This document shows positions 32,341 to 42,726 of a DNA stretch of 64,000 bases, in pieces (the stretch's first letter is position 1; each line of letters opens with the position of its first letter). A model generated the notes under the pieces. The model saw nothing but the letters and a program-made list of their open reading frames with translations. It ran no database searches and was not told where the DNA came from. The position numbers were made by a program, and so were the translations under genes. The stretch comes from Deinandra increscens subsp. villosa (lineage: Eukaryota > Streptophyta > Magnoliopsida > Asterales > Asteraceae), in NCBI GenBank assembly GCA_039602395.1, contig JBCNJP010000006.1, positions 56,571,502 to 56,635,501 of the forward strand, written 5' to 3'.

Positions 32341-34505
32341 ACTAATGAGGGACTATTCCCTCCACGTGTGCATTCACATGACATGCCACGTGGTAATTTG
32401 TTTTGTTTTTTTTTCTTTTGCCCAGTTCTTTCGTGATGTTTTGTATTAAGTGTTTAGGAATTTGTTCGATGTTCTGACGTGTCACGGTGGTACTTATTTG
32501 GGTTTTGATGGTGGAGGTCTCAGGTTCTAATCCTGAGCCTCATCTTATTTTTTTTTCTTTACAGCTGTATTGTTGGACACTTATCAAGGCTCCTTTTATG
32601 ACACGTGTTCTCTTTCTTATACACCTGTTCTTACGATAACAATGCTTCAAAACAACGCTTCTCTCTCTCTTAAACATCGCCTCAAAAGAAACAACGGCGC
32701 CGATTCAACTACTATTAGCGGCGATTTTGGTTGCCGGTGGCGGTGTCGGTGGTGGTTGACGCCGGCGTCTGCAGTCTTTGCTCCGATTCTGGCGTCGGCA
32801 GGCCGCCGCTGGCGGTTTACCCGCCTGACATTGATGCAAAGATTTTATGTTCACTATTTTGAGTCTCTTTTGCTATGAAGATCTTAGTTAAGATCTCAGC
32901 CCTCTTTGAGCATGTCATGTCATTATTACATTTACCCCTGAGATATTTTATTTGGGGGTTTCCGATGATGAGTCCTTTTTAAGGCTGTGGTTGCTCTCAC
33001 CCTGAAATTAGGGTTTGTTGCTACTGCTTTATTTGGGGGCTTCCGATGATGAGCCGTTTTTAAGGTTGTGGTTGCTCTCCACCCTGAGATTAGGGTTTGT
33101 TGTTGCTTTATTTGGGGGTTTCCGATGATGAGTTGTTCTCTTGCTTATGTTTTTCCGGTGATTTAGAATATGGTGGTGGTCGTTATTTTCGGTAGTGATG
33201 GTTTACTAGATCTGAGCCCAATCATCGGCCGTTTAGTCTTCTATTTGTTGACGTCGGTTTCGCCATGGCAAACGTTTTTAACAGAAGTCGTCGGCGTTGC
33301 CAATGGCCGGTGATTTTCTGATAAATCTGTATCAAATTGATAATAAGGTAATGATCCGTTTGTGTTTGGATGTTGAAAGAATCTACCATTTTCTCTTCTT
33401 TCCCGGTGATTTTCGTTAAAAATTTACATTTCCTACTGCCTTTTGTCGAATAGCAGGTGATTTTAACGGGCAATGATGATTTTTATGTATATGTCTGATT
33501 ATGTTGGAATAAAGTAAGATTGCCTTCATCTTGGCGTGGCAAATAACTTGCAGCCATGGTTGGTGTCTAATTTGTTCTTTCGTTTCAGATCTGAGCCCTA
33601 ATTTTATACGTAGCTTGATGTATCACAGTGCATGTTTCTTTGTGACTCTGGGCTGCTTTTGTGTACCGCTTTTGGCCTTTTTACAGCTGTTTTGCAAGAG
33701 AATATGGGTCTTACCTGTGCTCACATCTCCTCCATTCAATTTCCTTTGGTTGGTGCATTTTCTGTAAGCTTTAAGGTTGTGGTGATCCAAGACAATTGAG
33801 GCTATGATGATAAAAAAATATGAGGCATAAGTAATGGGTATTTGGTGAGGCACAAGTAGCAGCCATATCCAATATATTTGATAACTGATGATCTTCACAC
33901 ATGAGATAACTTGATCTGAGCCTTGGGATAAATTGAACTTTGGATTGTTTTTTAAGTTTTTGTTGTCTTATGGGTTTCTGTATCCTATAATTTTTTTTTA
34001 TTTCGGTGTCCAGATTTCTAATTGTTTTAATTGTTCGTCTTTCTTGCAGAAAGAACCACAATCATTTTGATCACTGTTGGATGATTGCTCCGTATTTTTG
34101 TTTGCTGGTGAGTAGTTTATGGGTCTTTGGTTGTATAATGTTGCTTTAGTCGTTTCATTTCATGATATGATGTGTTTGATTCTGTTGCTTTTGTGAATCT
34201 GTGGTGTGTTCTTTTAATTGTAATCTAACTTTTAAAAGCTTAGATATAATTATATCCAAACTCACCATTTTAACACTACAAATCACTTTTACAACAATAG
34301 ACCATAATCTAGAGACATATATTCTTCTTAAAAATTAAGAAGTTATACTACGATTTCTTAAAAATTAAGAAGCTACACTACGATGGAAAATCATTTCCTC
34401 TAATGTACGAGCAATATCATGTTAAAATTATAAAAGGATCCCGAACAATATCGTGTAAAAAATAAACATGCCTCGCAGTAACGCACGGGTCTATTTTTAA
34501 CTAGA
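32341..34505 (+). mobile_element. Helitron-like sequence, 3' end recognised
   Basis: The right end reads CTCGCAGTAACGCACGGG, a short GC-rich stem-loop of the type seen in plant Helitrons, followed after a dozen bases by CTAG at 34502-34505, the CTRR terminus. The left end is uncertain; 32341 is only a working limit. Inside are a 78-bp tandem repeat (32948-33130) and a Pol III B-box-like AGGTTCTAATCC near 32522. No helicase is present, so any element is non-autonomous. Confidence 0.4.
32948..33130. repeat. 78-bp tandem repeat, about 2.4 copies
   Basis: Units starting TTATTTGGGGGYTTCCGATG occur at about 32949, 33028 and 33107. Confidence 0.85.
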
Positions 34506-35760
34506 GTAAGTGTTATTGTGAGCATGTCTATTTCATTGATCTTCAATTGTGTCAAAGTACAAGGATTCATTGGCCATTATCTTTTAATAAGAAACCCGCC
34601 TTTATGTAATCCTTTAAGTACGGGCCTTCTTTTGTATGTCTTTGCGAGTTTATTTTTAATAGAAGAGTTATAATTGTTGTGCTCATTAGCTCCTGAAATT
34701 GAGTTCAAATGTACCTGGTAGGTTGGGGGTTCACACATAGAGAGACTGTATACTTGGTATCTTTTGGTTAAAATTGATATATAAAATTTCAGGCTTATTC
34801 TGATACAATTTCCAGGTCAAATCAAAGCTACTCATTTGGTATAATTTTTTTATACACATATAATTGTTTGTGTCTTTATTATCTTTTGTTTTTCAGTACC
34901 TCATCTGATCTTTTACTCATTAAGACACAAGTTGTTGTATACACATAAATATTTTACATGTGTATACCAACTGTTTGCATCTTAATGTCTTTTGGTTTTG
35001 ACTACTTCATCTAATTTTAATAGTTCTAATTTTTATACTACTGACTGACTTTGTTTTGTCTATGGATTGTGTTGTAAACATTCTTCTTTTCCCTTTTGTA
35101 CAGAGGTGCTAGAGTTTTTCCATTTTTGAAGATTGTTCAATTTACTTTAAGGGGCTTATTCTAATACATAAAATTTATATGGATGGGGTGTATACAACAA
35201 GATAAGAAGCTCATTCATTCCCAGGTCAGATCAAAGCTAAAGTTGCTCATTCGGTGTCTTTAGTTGTTTATGGACTCAAGTGCATGATAATAAAATTTAT
35301 ATTTAGTATTAACATCTATAGATTGTTTTATTAGTATTTCTTTTGTTTTATTAGTATATCATATATTCGTATCAATTCATCTTCTTAACTTTCTATCATG
35401 AATTTTGGATATTTCTTTCTGTCAGTCATAAATGTGACCACTTTGGTGTTTTCATTCTTGACAAATGGGTGACTCACAAAATTACACACTAATACTTTTT
35501 GCATAGTATGATCCATCATCATCGCCTTCTGATTTTCCAGTACATATTTACTATGTGTTGAGGTAAATTTAAAAATGTTTACATGTATTGATTTTGCTTT
35601 GAATTTGGAGGATCTTTTTATGGTCAAGTGCCGCTCTAGGTTGTCTTATTACCTGTTTCGAGGATGTATTCATTAAAGCTACATGTATGTATGACAGGTT
35701 ATAAACTTGGTATATGTTTATATTTGTGGATTATTTGTTAATGTTAATTGTTAATATTGG
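34506..35760. other. Intergenic region, no gene recognised
   Basis: AT-rich and T-rich on the plus strand, with no conserved coding block seen. Confidence 0.45.
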
Positions 35761-36575
35761 CAGCTAGCCCTCTTATCATTTTTCCGATGATGATGATCAT
35801 GATGATGCATATGGAGACTGGAGACAGATATAGCAACAGTGAAGGTGAGCTGATCACTTTTCAATTTAACTGTATTTTTGCAATGAGTTGTAATAGAAAA
35901 AGAAGCCAAATAAAAATTTGTCATGTTCCAATAAGGCCATTAACAGCACAAGTGAAACAATTTTCTCATAAAATATGATCATTTATTATATTGTTGTGTA
36001 TACATACTGTATATTTTGTTGACAACAATGATCATTTGTATGACCAGTAATAGATGATTTGGTGTATGGACGATGAAAGTTTTGTATTACTTTTTATGCG
36101 GTTTATGCTTCTATAATCTGCAAAGATTTTCAAGTATGTACATTCTTGCAATTATGTTGCTTATGACACCATCAACTAACGTACTTATGATAGATATCAT
36201 CACACCTAATATTTTATCACAACACCTAATATTCATAAACTTTGATCAGGAAGCTATGCTCATACTGAAACAGCTATTGGTACAGAGACTATAGGCCAAA
36301 CCACAACTGTAGCAGGTCAGAGTTCCTCTTCATCAACATCAATAACGCCTGCAGGAAAGCCTCCAAAGAGACGGATTTCACAGGAACCAGGTACTGAATT
36401 AATAAATTCTTACCAAAGAAATAAAATACAATAATGAAATGCTAAAAAAATATATGATTTCCATCTACACACAGATGTCACTCCACTGAAAAGATTCAAG
36501 GAAAAACACAGGAGCACTTTTGATCCATCAAGAAAAAGAAAACAGCTCCTTACATGTTTAGTTACAAAGCACCAG
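35761..36575 (+). other. Three exon-like segments of an unrecognised gene
   Basis: Segments ending at 35844 (GAAG|GTGAGC), at 36250-36390 (acceptor CAG, donor GTACTG) and at 36475-36575 (acceptor CAG, donor GTACTA) join in one frame: ...RYSNSEG, then SYAHTETAIGTETIGQ..., then PLKRFKEKHRSTFDPSRKRK. The product is Ser/Thr-rich then basic, with KPPKRR and PSRKRKQ as possible nuclear signals. No domain is recognised and no start or end is defined. It could be the N-terminus of a Helitron helicase or a captured gene; both are speculative. Confidence 0.35.
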
Positions 36576-37471
36576 GTACTATAATACTCCCATGGAACTA
36601 GGGCAGCTGTTGTGAAGAATTTTTGTCTTCTCAATGTCAGTTTGGATTTTGAACACAAGTATAAGTTGGCAAATTCACAATAGAAAGTTGCTTTGTAAAT
36701 GTTTTGGGCAAATGTTTGCAACCGTCTTTAGTATCTAAGTATTAACATGATTATGTAAATGCTTAGTAATACGTTTGACTACTATACCCACCTTGGTCGT
36801 TGTTTGGTATCTAAAGGCCTACTTACATTATGTATCATCAACTTCATTTGCTGATTCTTGATCATTACAAATGTTATGAACAGAAGATAAATTACAAGCA
36901 CGAGGAAGACAATTAGGATCCAGTTTTCAGTGACTTATTTTTGATAAATACACATGTAAACTTATGCACTTGACAAATGAAAGTGCTAAATATCAATTAA
37001 CTTGGATAGTTCAAAGACAAGCAAGAACGTACTTGAGACGAGTATGCAAATACACAATTGTAAGCCCGCGATTAATATTCAACGTAAGATTCACTAAAGC
37101 AAACAACCCCGCGGCAACGCGCGGGTCTTTTGCTCGTTCAAATAAAAACAACTAATAATTATTAAGGGAACAACTACCAAATCCATTTAATTATTTATAA
37201 TAGTTCCGAAACCGGTCTTCCTCTTTGTTGTATACAATTAACATAACAGACTAACATTTAGTAAGCAAATACACTTGGTTACTACACAATGCACATATCC
37301 TTTCATGTTTGGTAGCGTAGTTGTGTTTAAAATCTATTGCTTTCTTCTACACACTCGATGAATCCCATATCATAAGCCTAAATCCATAATATTTTGTAGA
37401 ATTCATGATCAAACCAAAAAAAAGAATTTTTTTTACATGAAACTAAGTATGACCAAATACATCTCTAATAA
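36576..37471. other. Intergenic, with a second Helitron-like hairpin
   Basis: At 37108-37125, CCCGCGGCAACGCGCGGG is a perfect-looking GC stem-loop of the plant Helitron 3' type. A CTAA at about 37151 could be the CTRR end, but the spacing is longer than usual. Confidence 0.35.
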
Positions 37472-37755
37472 ACCTTTTCTTTTGATTTTCAAGATGTCTT
37501 GACCTACAGTAGAAAAATGGAATGCAATTGAACTTGATAATTATGGTGAATCAAACCTGGAAGATGAAATTAGGGTTCGGATTAGGATTTACGCACCTTT
37601 GTTTAACCAATTTGACCTTTCTTTTGATTTTCAAGATGTCTTGACCTACAGTAGAAAAATGAAATGCAATTGAACTTCAATCAGATAATTATGGTGAATC
37701 AAACCTGGAAGATGAAATTAGGGTTCGGATTAGGATCTACGCACCTTTGTTTAAC
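37472..37755. repeat. 141-bp tandem duplication
   Basis: TTTTGATTTTCAAGATGTCT begins both units (about 37477 and 37618). The units are nearly identical through GGTTCGGATTAGGATYTACG; the second has a small insertion near 37678. Confidence 0.92.
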
Positions 37756-38836
37756 CTATTTGTCAGAGACCATCGCCACACAACCACCACCACCACCACC
37801 ACCGTTGCACGCAATGAAACCATCGCTACCATTCACAATGCAGATCTGGTCCATCAGAAGACATAGAAGCTACAACAAACCTAAAAGGCTAAAACCAACC
37901 GGAAAAAAAATATATTACTCAAACCTGCGGAGACGAACTTGCTGTAGTAAATCCGAGTTTGTTGTGGAATTTCTTTCACCGCGAGAGACTCAAAGACACG
38001 CAGTGTTTTGGAGTTAGGTCAATTGTTGAAGAAGAAACAGAGACTAACATAGGAGTAGCGGAGTATTAAATCAAAGGGAATTCGAGAATTTAAACCTCAA
38101 ATTGATGATCGTTCTAACTCTGCCACTCGCCTTTAAGGTCGTGAACAGTGGCTCCGCCTTCGCCTATTAATGTAGAGAGATATTTGGAGAATGTGAGAGA
38201 GAACTGAGATCGGATGTTGATAAAGCACACAGAAGTCCTTCAAGCATGGCGTGAGGTGTGGGATGATAGAAATCGAGACTTTTGAGCGTCCTTTCTTCAA
38301 CTGTAGAGCATGGAGGAAGAAAGCGTGTGTCTTCCCAACGGGCTATACGGTGGATTTGGTAACCTACGTTCAAGAGGAAAAAGCATCCGGACTTGTAAAC
38401 GAGCTCAATAGGTTGTACATAACCAACATGATGCATGAAAACTTGTAAAGTGAGCTTTAAGACTTATACAATCCAATAACATGCTTTAAGTGTTGTAACT
38501 TGTATTGCAAGGGTTGTACAATAGTTGTGAAATGTTATATAGTGTAATATCAATAAGTCAAACTTTCAATACGTTTTTTATGAGTTTATAGCATAGAGCA
38601 TTTCAATTAAATAAAAATATTAAAAGAAAAGAAAATTAAATTATACTTTTTATTCTTTTGTGAACAACAACAGTTAAAAAGAAAAAAATTGAAGTGGGCA
38701 TTGGCCCATCTAAGGCAAATCGAAGCAACATAGTTGCATAAAGGTGGTGATGGCAAGTAAGAAAATGACAAAGATGAGGCCCAACATGGAACCTCCAAGA
38801 TAGAACATAGAAGTAAACGTGATGGGTTTACGTGAA
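37756..38836. other. Intergenic, no gene recognised
   Basis: Contains a (CCA)n run near 37783-37805 and AT-rich DNA. Only short frames without domains are seen. Confidence 0.45.
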
Positions 38837-38857
38837 CGCGCAACTAGAGGTGCAAAA

Positions 38858-39033
38858 CCAGAATCGATTCTGGGTTGGGAATCGGCTTTGAATTGATATT
38901 CGAACTGATACGAATCGATTTTCGAATTGGTACGAATTGATTCGATTCCAACCGATTCGAGGTTTCAGCACAGGAATCGATTCTCAAATCGATTCGAACC
39001 CAATCGATTCCAAATCGGTGCCTCCCAAATCGA
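38858..39033. repeat. Left subterminal GAATCGATTC array of hAT 2
   Basis: At least five full copies and many halves of GAATCGATTC lie between the TIR and the gene. Confidence 0.87.
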
Positions 39034-39236
39034 TTCCTTCACAACTCACATATAACCGTTGATATAGCCGTTGCAAACGGCTATATACCCGTTAGAGAGC
39101 CGTTTGGAGCCATTTTTTCACCACTTTGACCCTATAACTTTGTATATATACCCCCGTTTTCAGTTACAAACATTACCCCACTTCTTTAACACTAAAAAAC
39201 AATCAAACACACAAAATTCATCACAACAAATCACAA

Positions 39237-41395
39237 ATGGAAGGAGGTTCTAGTTACAATAGCAATACCAACTTTGTTGGTAGTGGTGATGATGATCTCT
39301 CCGTTGTGAAGATCCTAACAACAAAGGGAGACCCGACTTTGTTCGGTGTACATTATGATTTGGTTGAATTGAAGAACAACATCACAAAGGTGCGGTGTAG
39401 GTATTGTGGAACGTTTTTCCGGGGAGATGCCAACGCGGTGCTACGTAACCATATCAACTTATATTGCAAAACAAAGAAGAGTAACCCGAGTTCGGATCAA
39501 ACTCAACTTGGACCCGATGGAGGCATATGGAATTTCGATCCAGAGATGGTTTGGGAACAAATGGCAAACTTTGTGATTCAAGAAGGCTTACCATTTGATC
39601 ACTTTGACAACCCTCGCTTGACATGCTTGATTCAACAAACGCTTCAACGACGTTATCATCACGTAAGTCGCACAACTCTTAGAAATGTTTGTGTAAAAAG
39701 ATGGAAGCAAGCAAAAAAATAATTAGTTTTGGGTTTTGAAAAATTAGAAACCGGAGTCAACTTAACAACCGATGATTGGTCGGCTCCGTATGGTTTACCC
39801 GATTCGTACCTTTGTGTTACCGCACATTGGGTTAATCCCGATACGTGGCAAATGATGAAACGAACCATAGCTTTTGAAAAGTTTGACTATCCGCATGACG
39901 GTGACAACTTGTTTTACATTTTGGATAGTGTTATTCAATATTTTAAACTTGAAGGAAAAGTATTTTCAATCTCTTTTGATAACGCTTCGAACAACACAAG
40001 TGCGGTTCAAAAACTAAAACTAAAATATTCACCGATTTGTCACGGTGTCTTTTTCCATACTCGTTGTGTCGCACATATCATTAACTTGGTTGTGCAAGAC
40101 GGGTTAAACGTTGAAGGTATTAAAAAGATAAAAGATGATTTTAGACAAATGCTAAAAGATGTTTTTCATAGTGGAAAGAAAAGGTATATCGACTATCGTC
40201 GTTTTTGTCACGATACGGGTTCGCTTTATTTGGGACCCAATTGGGATGTTCCAACTAGGTGGAACTCGACATGGAAAATGTTGGATTGTGCGGTTAGGCA
40301 AAAACCTTCATTAGAAACGTTTCATGACCAACTTTCTCGAAACGGTCTCGTTGTAACATTTCCTACTTCGAGTTGGGAAACTATTAAAAAATTAACCGAT
40401 TTACTTAAAAATTTTAAAACCGCCACTACATATTTGTCGGGAGTTTACTATCCCACGAGTAACTTGGTACTTCACCAATTGTTTTACATGTGTGGTAAAC
40501 CAAATGAGTTTGAGTTCGAAGGTGAGGATTCTGAAAAATGCTTGGTCCTATGAAAGACAAGATTAAAAAATATTTTGAGGATTTGCCGGCTTGCTTCACT
40601 TGTTCTCTTGCTTTGAATCCTTTTTTCAATGTGTCCGGTGTTGAAGTTGTAATTGAAGATATCACAAATGCTTTGAACCTATATGAAAATGATGTTAATT
40701 TTGCCGAAAAGACAAAAGGACGTTTTAACTCACATTTTCAAAACTTGTATGAAGTTTATTATCAAAAGTATGGAAATATAAGCAACATACATGAAGCAAT
40801 GAGTTCGGCAACGGCTACTAGTTCAAAAACAAGCAAAAGCCGAAATCTTTTGAACACGTTAAGAAACGTGAGTATTAAACGGGCCAAAAGTAGCACCCCG
40901 AATAGTGAATTTGGGAGATACAAAGTGGCCAATTTTCTTGAACTTCTAAACACCGAAGAGTTTAATAACTTTGATATTTTGGCTTGGTGGAAAGAGCATC
41001 AAACACAATTTCCCGTTCTTTCCGCCATGGCCCGAGACCTACTAAGTGTCCAAGCTTCCACGGTAGCTTCGGAATCCGCTTTTTCTCTTAGTGGCAGGGT
41101 TTTATCTATTCGGAGGACGAGGCTCACTTCCGAGTCGCTAGAGGTTTGCATTTGCTTGAAGGATCACCTAGACGCAATGGAACGTGTACAAAATGTTTCT
41201 AATCTTGAAGGTGAAATTGAAGTGGAGACGGCCGTACACGAAGACGAGGTAGCAACGAGGGATTCGATTCCACTTTCGATGAAGAAGAACAAGCGGACTT
41301 ACGAAAAGCAAAAGATCGAGCTACGACGGCAGCAATGGAATAAACTTGACCATAAACGTTTAGTCAAGTTATCTATCAACTTATCAATATCATAG
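39237..41395 (+). pseudogene. hAT transposase (sister of the copy at 21.8 kb), inactivated
   Basis: The ATG at 39237 opens a BED finger (VRCRYCGTFF, LRNHINLYC). A TAA at 39720-39722 interrupts the frame, which continues in phase to about 40545, where a 1-bp shift occurs; the last frame runs to 41395. The core includes SFDNASNN, CVAHIINLVVQDGLN and PTRWNSTWKM. The C-terminal dimerisation part has FPVLSAMARDLLSVQASTVA and SLSGRVLSIRRTRL. The lesions do not coincide with those of the other copy, so each decayed separately. The first frame also supplies the intact reading of the stretch deleted in hAT 1. Confidence 0.93.
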
Positions 41396-41529
41396 TTTGT
41401 ATTTTCCTTTAAAAAATATCTATCTTTGTATCGGTTTAAGTTTGAACAAGTTGGGATGTAATGTTTAATCTTTGAATTCAATAAAAATGTGTTCTTTTTT
41501 AGTTTTTTATGAAGTTAAAAAAAATACGA

Positions 41530-41708
41530 ACGAATTGATAGGAATCGATTCTGGCTAGGAATCGAGTCCAATTCTGAATCGAATCGATTCCTACCAATTC
41601 TTGAATTTATGCCAGAAATCGATTCCTGAATCGAATCGATTTTGACCAGAATTGATTTGGTCAGGAATCGATTCCTGAACCGAATCGATTCGTGTTTCGA
41701 ATTGATTT
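41530..41708. repeat. Right subterminal GAATCGATTC array of hAT 2
   Basis: Six or more full copies of the same palindrome, plus halves, run up to the right TIR. Confidence 0.87.
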
Positions 41709-41964
41709 TTGCACCTCTACGCGCAACCAACATACTGAATCCGCCCTTGGTGATGGTGCCTGACTGCCCGTGATACCATCACGAAAAGCCAAACACGGTT
41801 TCTAAGGGGCATAGTAAGGTGCCTGAGATAGTAGAGCAATGATGGTGTGCAAGTTTATTATTTTCCTCTAATCACAAATTACACAATATCTCTTTCCCTT
41901 TAAGTAAAATATTACTTTTTTAAGGACAAATTTATCCTATTCCTAAATTACTTCACAAATTAAA

Positions 41965-42040
41965 TCACACAATGGTTGGATTTGAACCCAAAACCTCCAA
42001 GTAAGAGAACAAAGCTTCTACCAAGTGGGCTAGTCCCATG
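41965..42040 (-). repeat. tRNA-derived SINE-like segment
   Basis: Minus strand reads GACTAGCCCACTTGGTAGAA (A-box-like) then, about 30 bases on, GGGTTCAAATCCAAC (B box GGTTCAAATCC). Confidence 0.5.
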
Positions 42041-42184
42041 TTAACTACAAATGATCTAATTATCTCTATATTTTCTATGATAATACATCATAAAAATCTA
42101 CAACTTACATGATTGAAATCTCTAACCTTTTAGTTGTACGGTATACATTTTGTTCAACATCAATTCCTAAATGTTTTTAGGATA

Positions 42185-42272
42185 AATACATCTCACTTGC
42201 ACTTAGTAGATTTTGAACCCCTAATTTCTTGATTGTCAAAAACACTACTTAGCCACTAGAATATCCCTCCAA
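42185..42272 (-). repeat. tRNA-derived SINE-like segment, second
   Basis: Minus strand CTAGTGGCTAAGTAGTG (A-box-like) followed by GGGGTTCAAAATCTAC (B-box-like). Confidence 0.4.
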
Positions 42273-42726
42273 AGACTTGTTGGATACATACTTACCTACC
42301 AGGATGTATTTTGTAAACATTTTTCTATAATAACATCGAAAATAAACACTTAACAACCCTCATAAACAATTATTTTTTCAATAACAACAACGACAATTCT
42401 TTTTATCAAATAACATCACAAACTTTTTTTTAAACATCTAAATTTAACACCATAGACACCATTCTCAAATTTTGAATTTAAGTCTCCACCAAAAAGAAAA
42501 TTAACTACGACCTAAGTCCCAACATCACAAACTTATATCTTGTTGATTTAAATTTAGAAGCTTTAAATTAGAGGCACCGACAAATGATAGGTCGTCATTG
42601 ATCATGTGACATTACTTTAGACCAAGCAGATTACTTTACATTAAAGTTAAGTGGCTTCATTGTAATATTTATGAAAGTGTAGGGTTACTAAGGTGAAAAA
42701 GTGAGTAAAAAGAGAAATAAAGACAA

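Larger units (their letters stand above)
38845..41719 (+). mobile_element. hAT transposon 2 (Ac-like), decayed
   Basis: Terminal repeats TAGAGGTGCAAAA are bounded by a perfect 8-bp duplication CGCGCAAC (38837-38844 and 41720-41727). Subterminal regions at both ends are filled with AATCGATT palindromes. It is a sister family of hAT 1, with the same TIR core, gene order and orientation. The transposase carries one stop and one frameshift. Confidence 0.96.
41728..42726. other. Upstream region of the polygalacturonase gene with two tRNA-like SINE relics
   Basis: No coding exon. Two minus-strand segments (about 41965-42040 and 42185-42272) have Pol III A-box and B-box-like motifs at tRNA-like spacing. 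The remainder is AT-rich. Confidence 0.5.

Noticed and set aside
32570..32878. 102-residue ORF after a TGACACGTG-like motif
   Set aside because: Arg/Trp-rich from GC-rich CGGTGGCGG-type repeats; no domain or splice evidence.
38607..38843. 78-residue minus-strand ORF left of hAT 2
   Set aside because: No domain, ends in low-complexity Phe/Asn stretches, and the region right of hAT 2 does not extend it convincingly.
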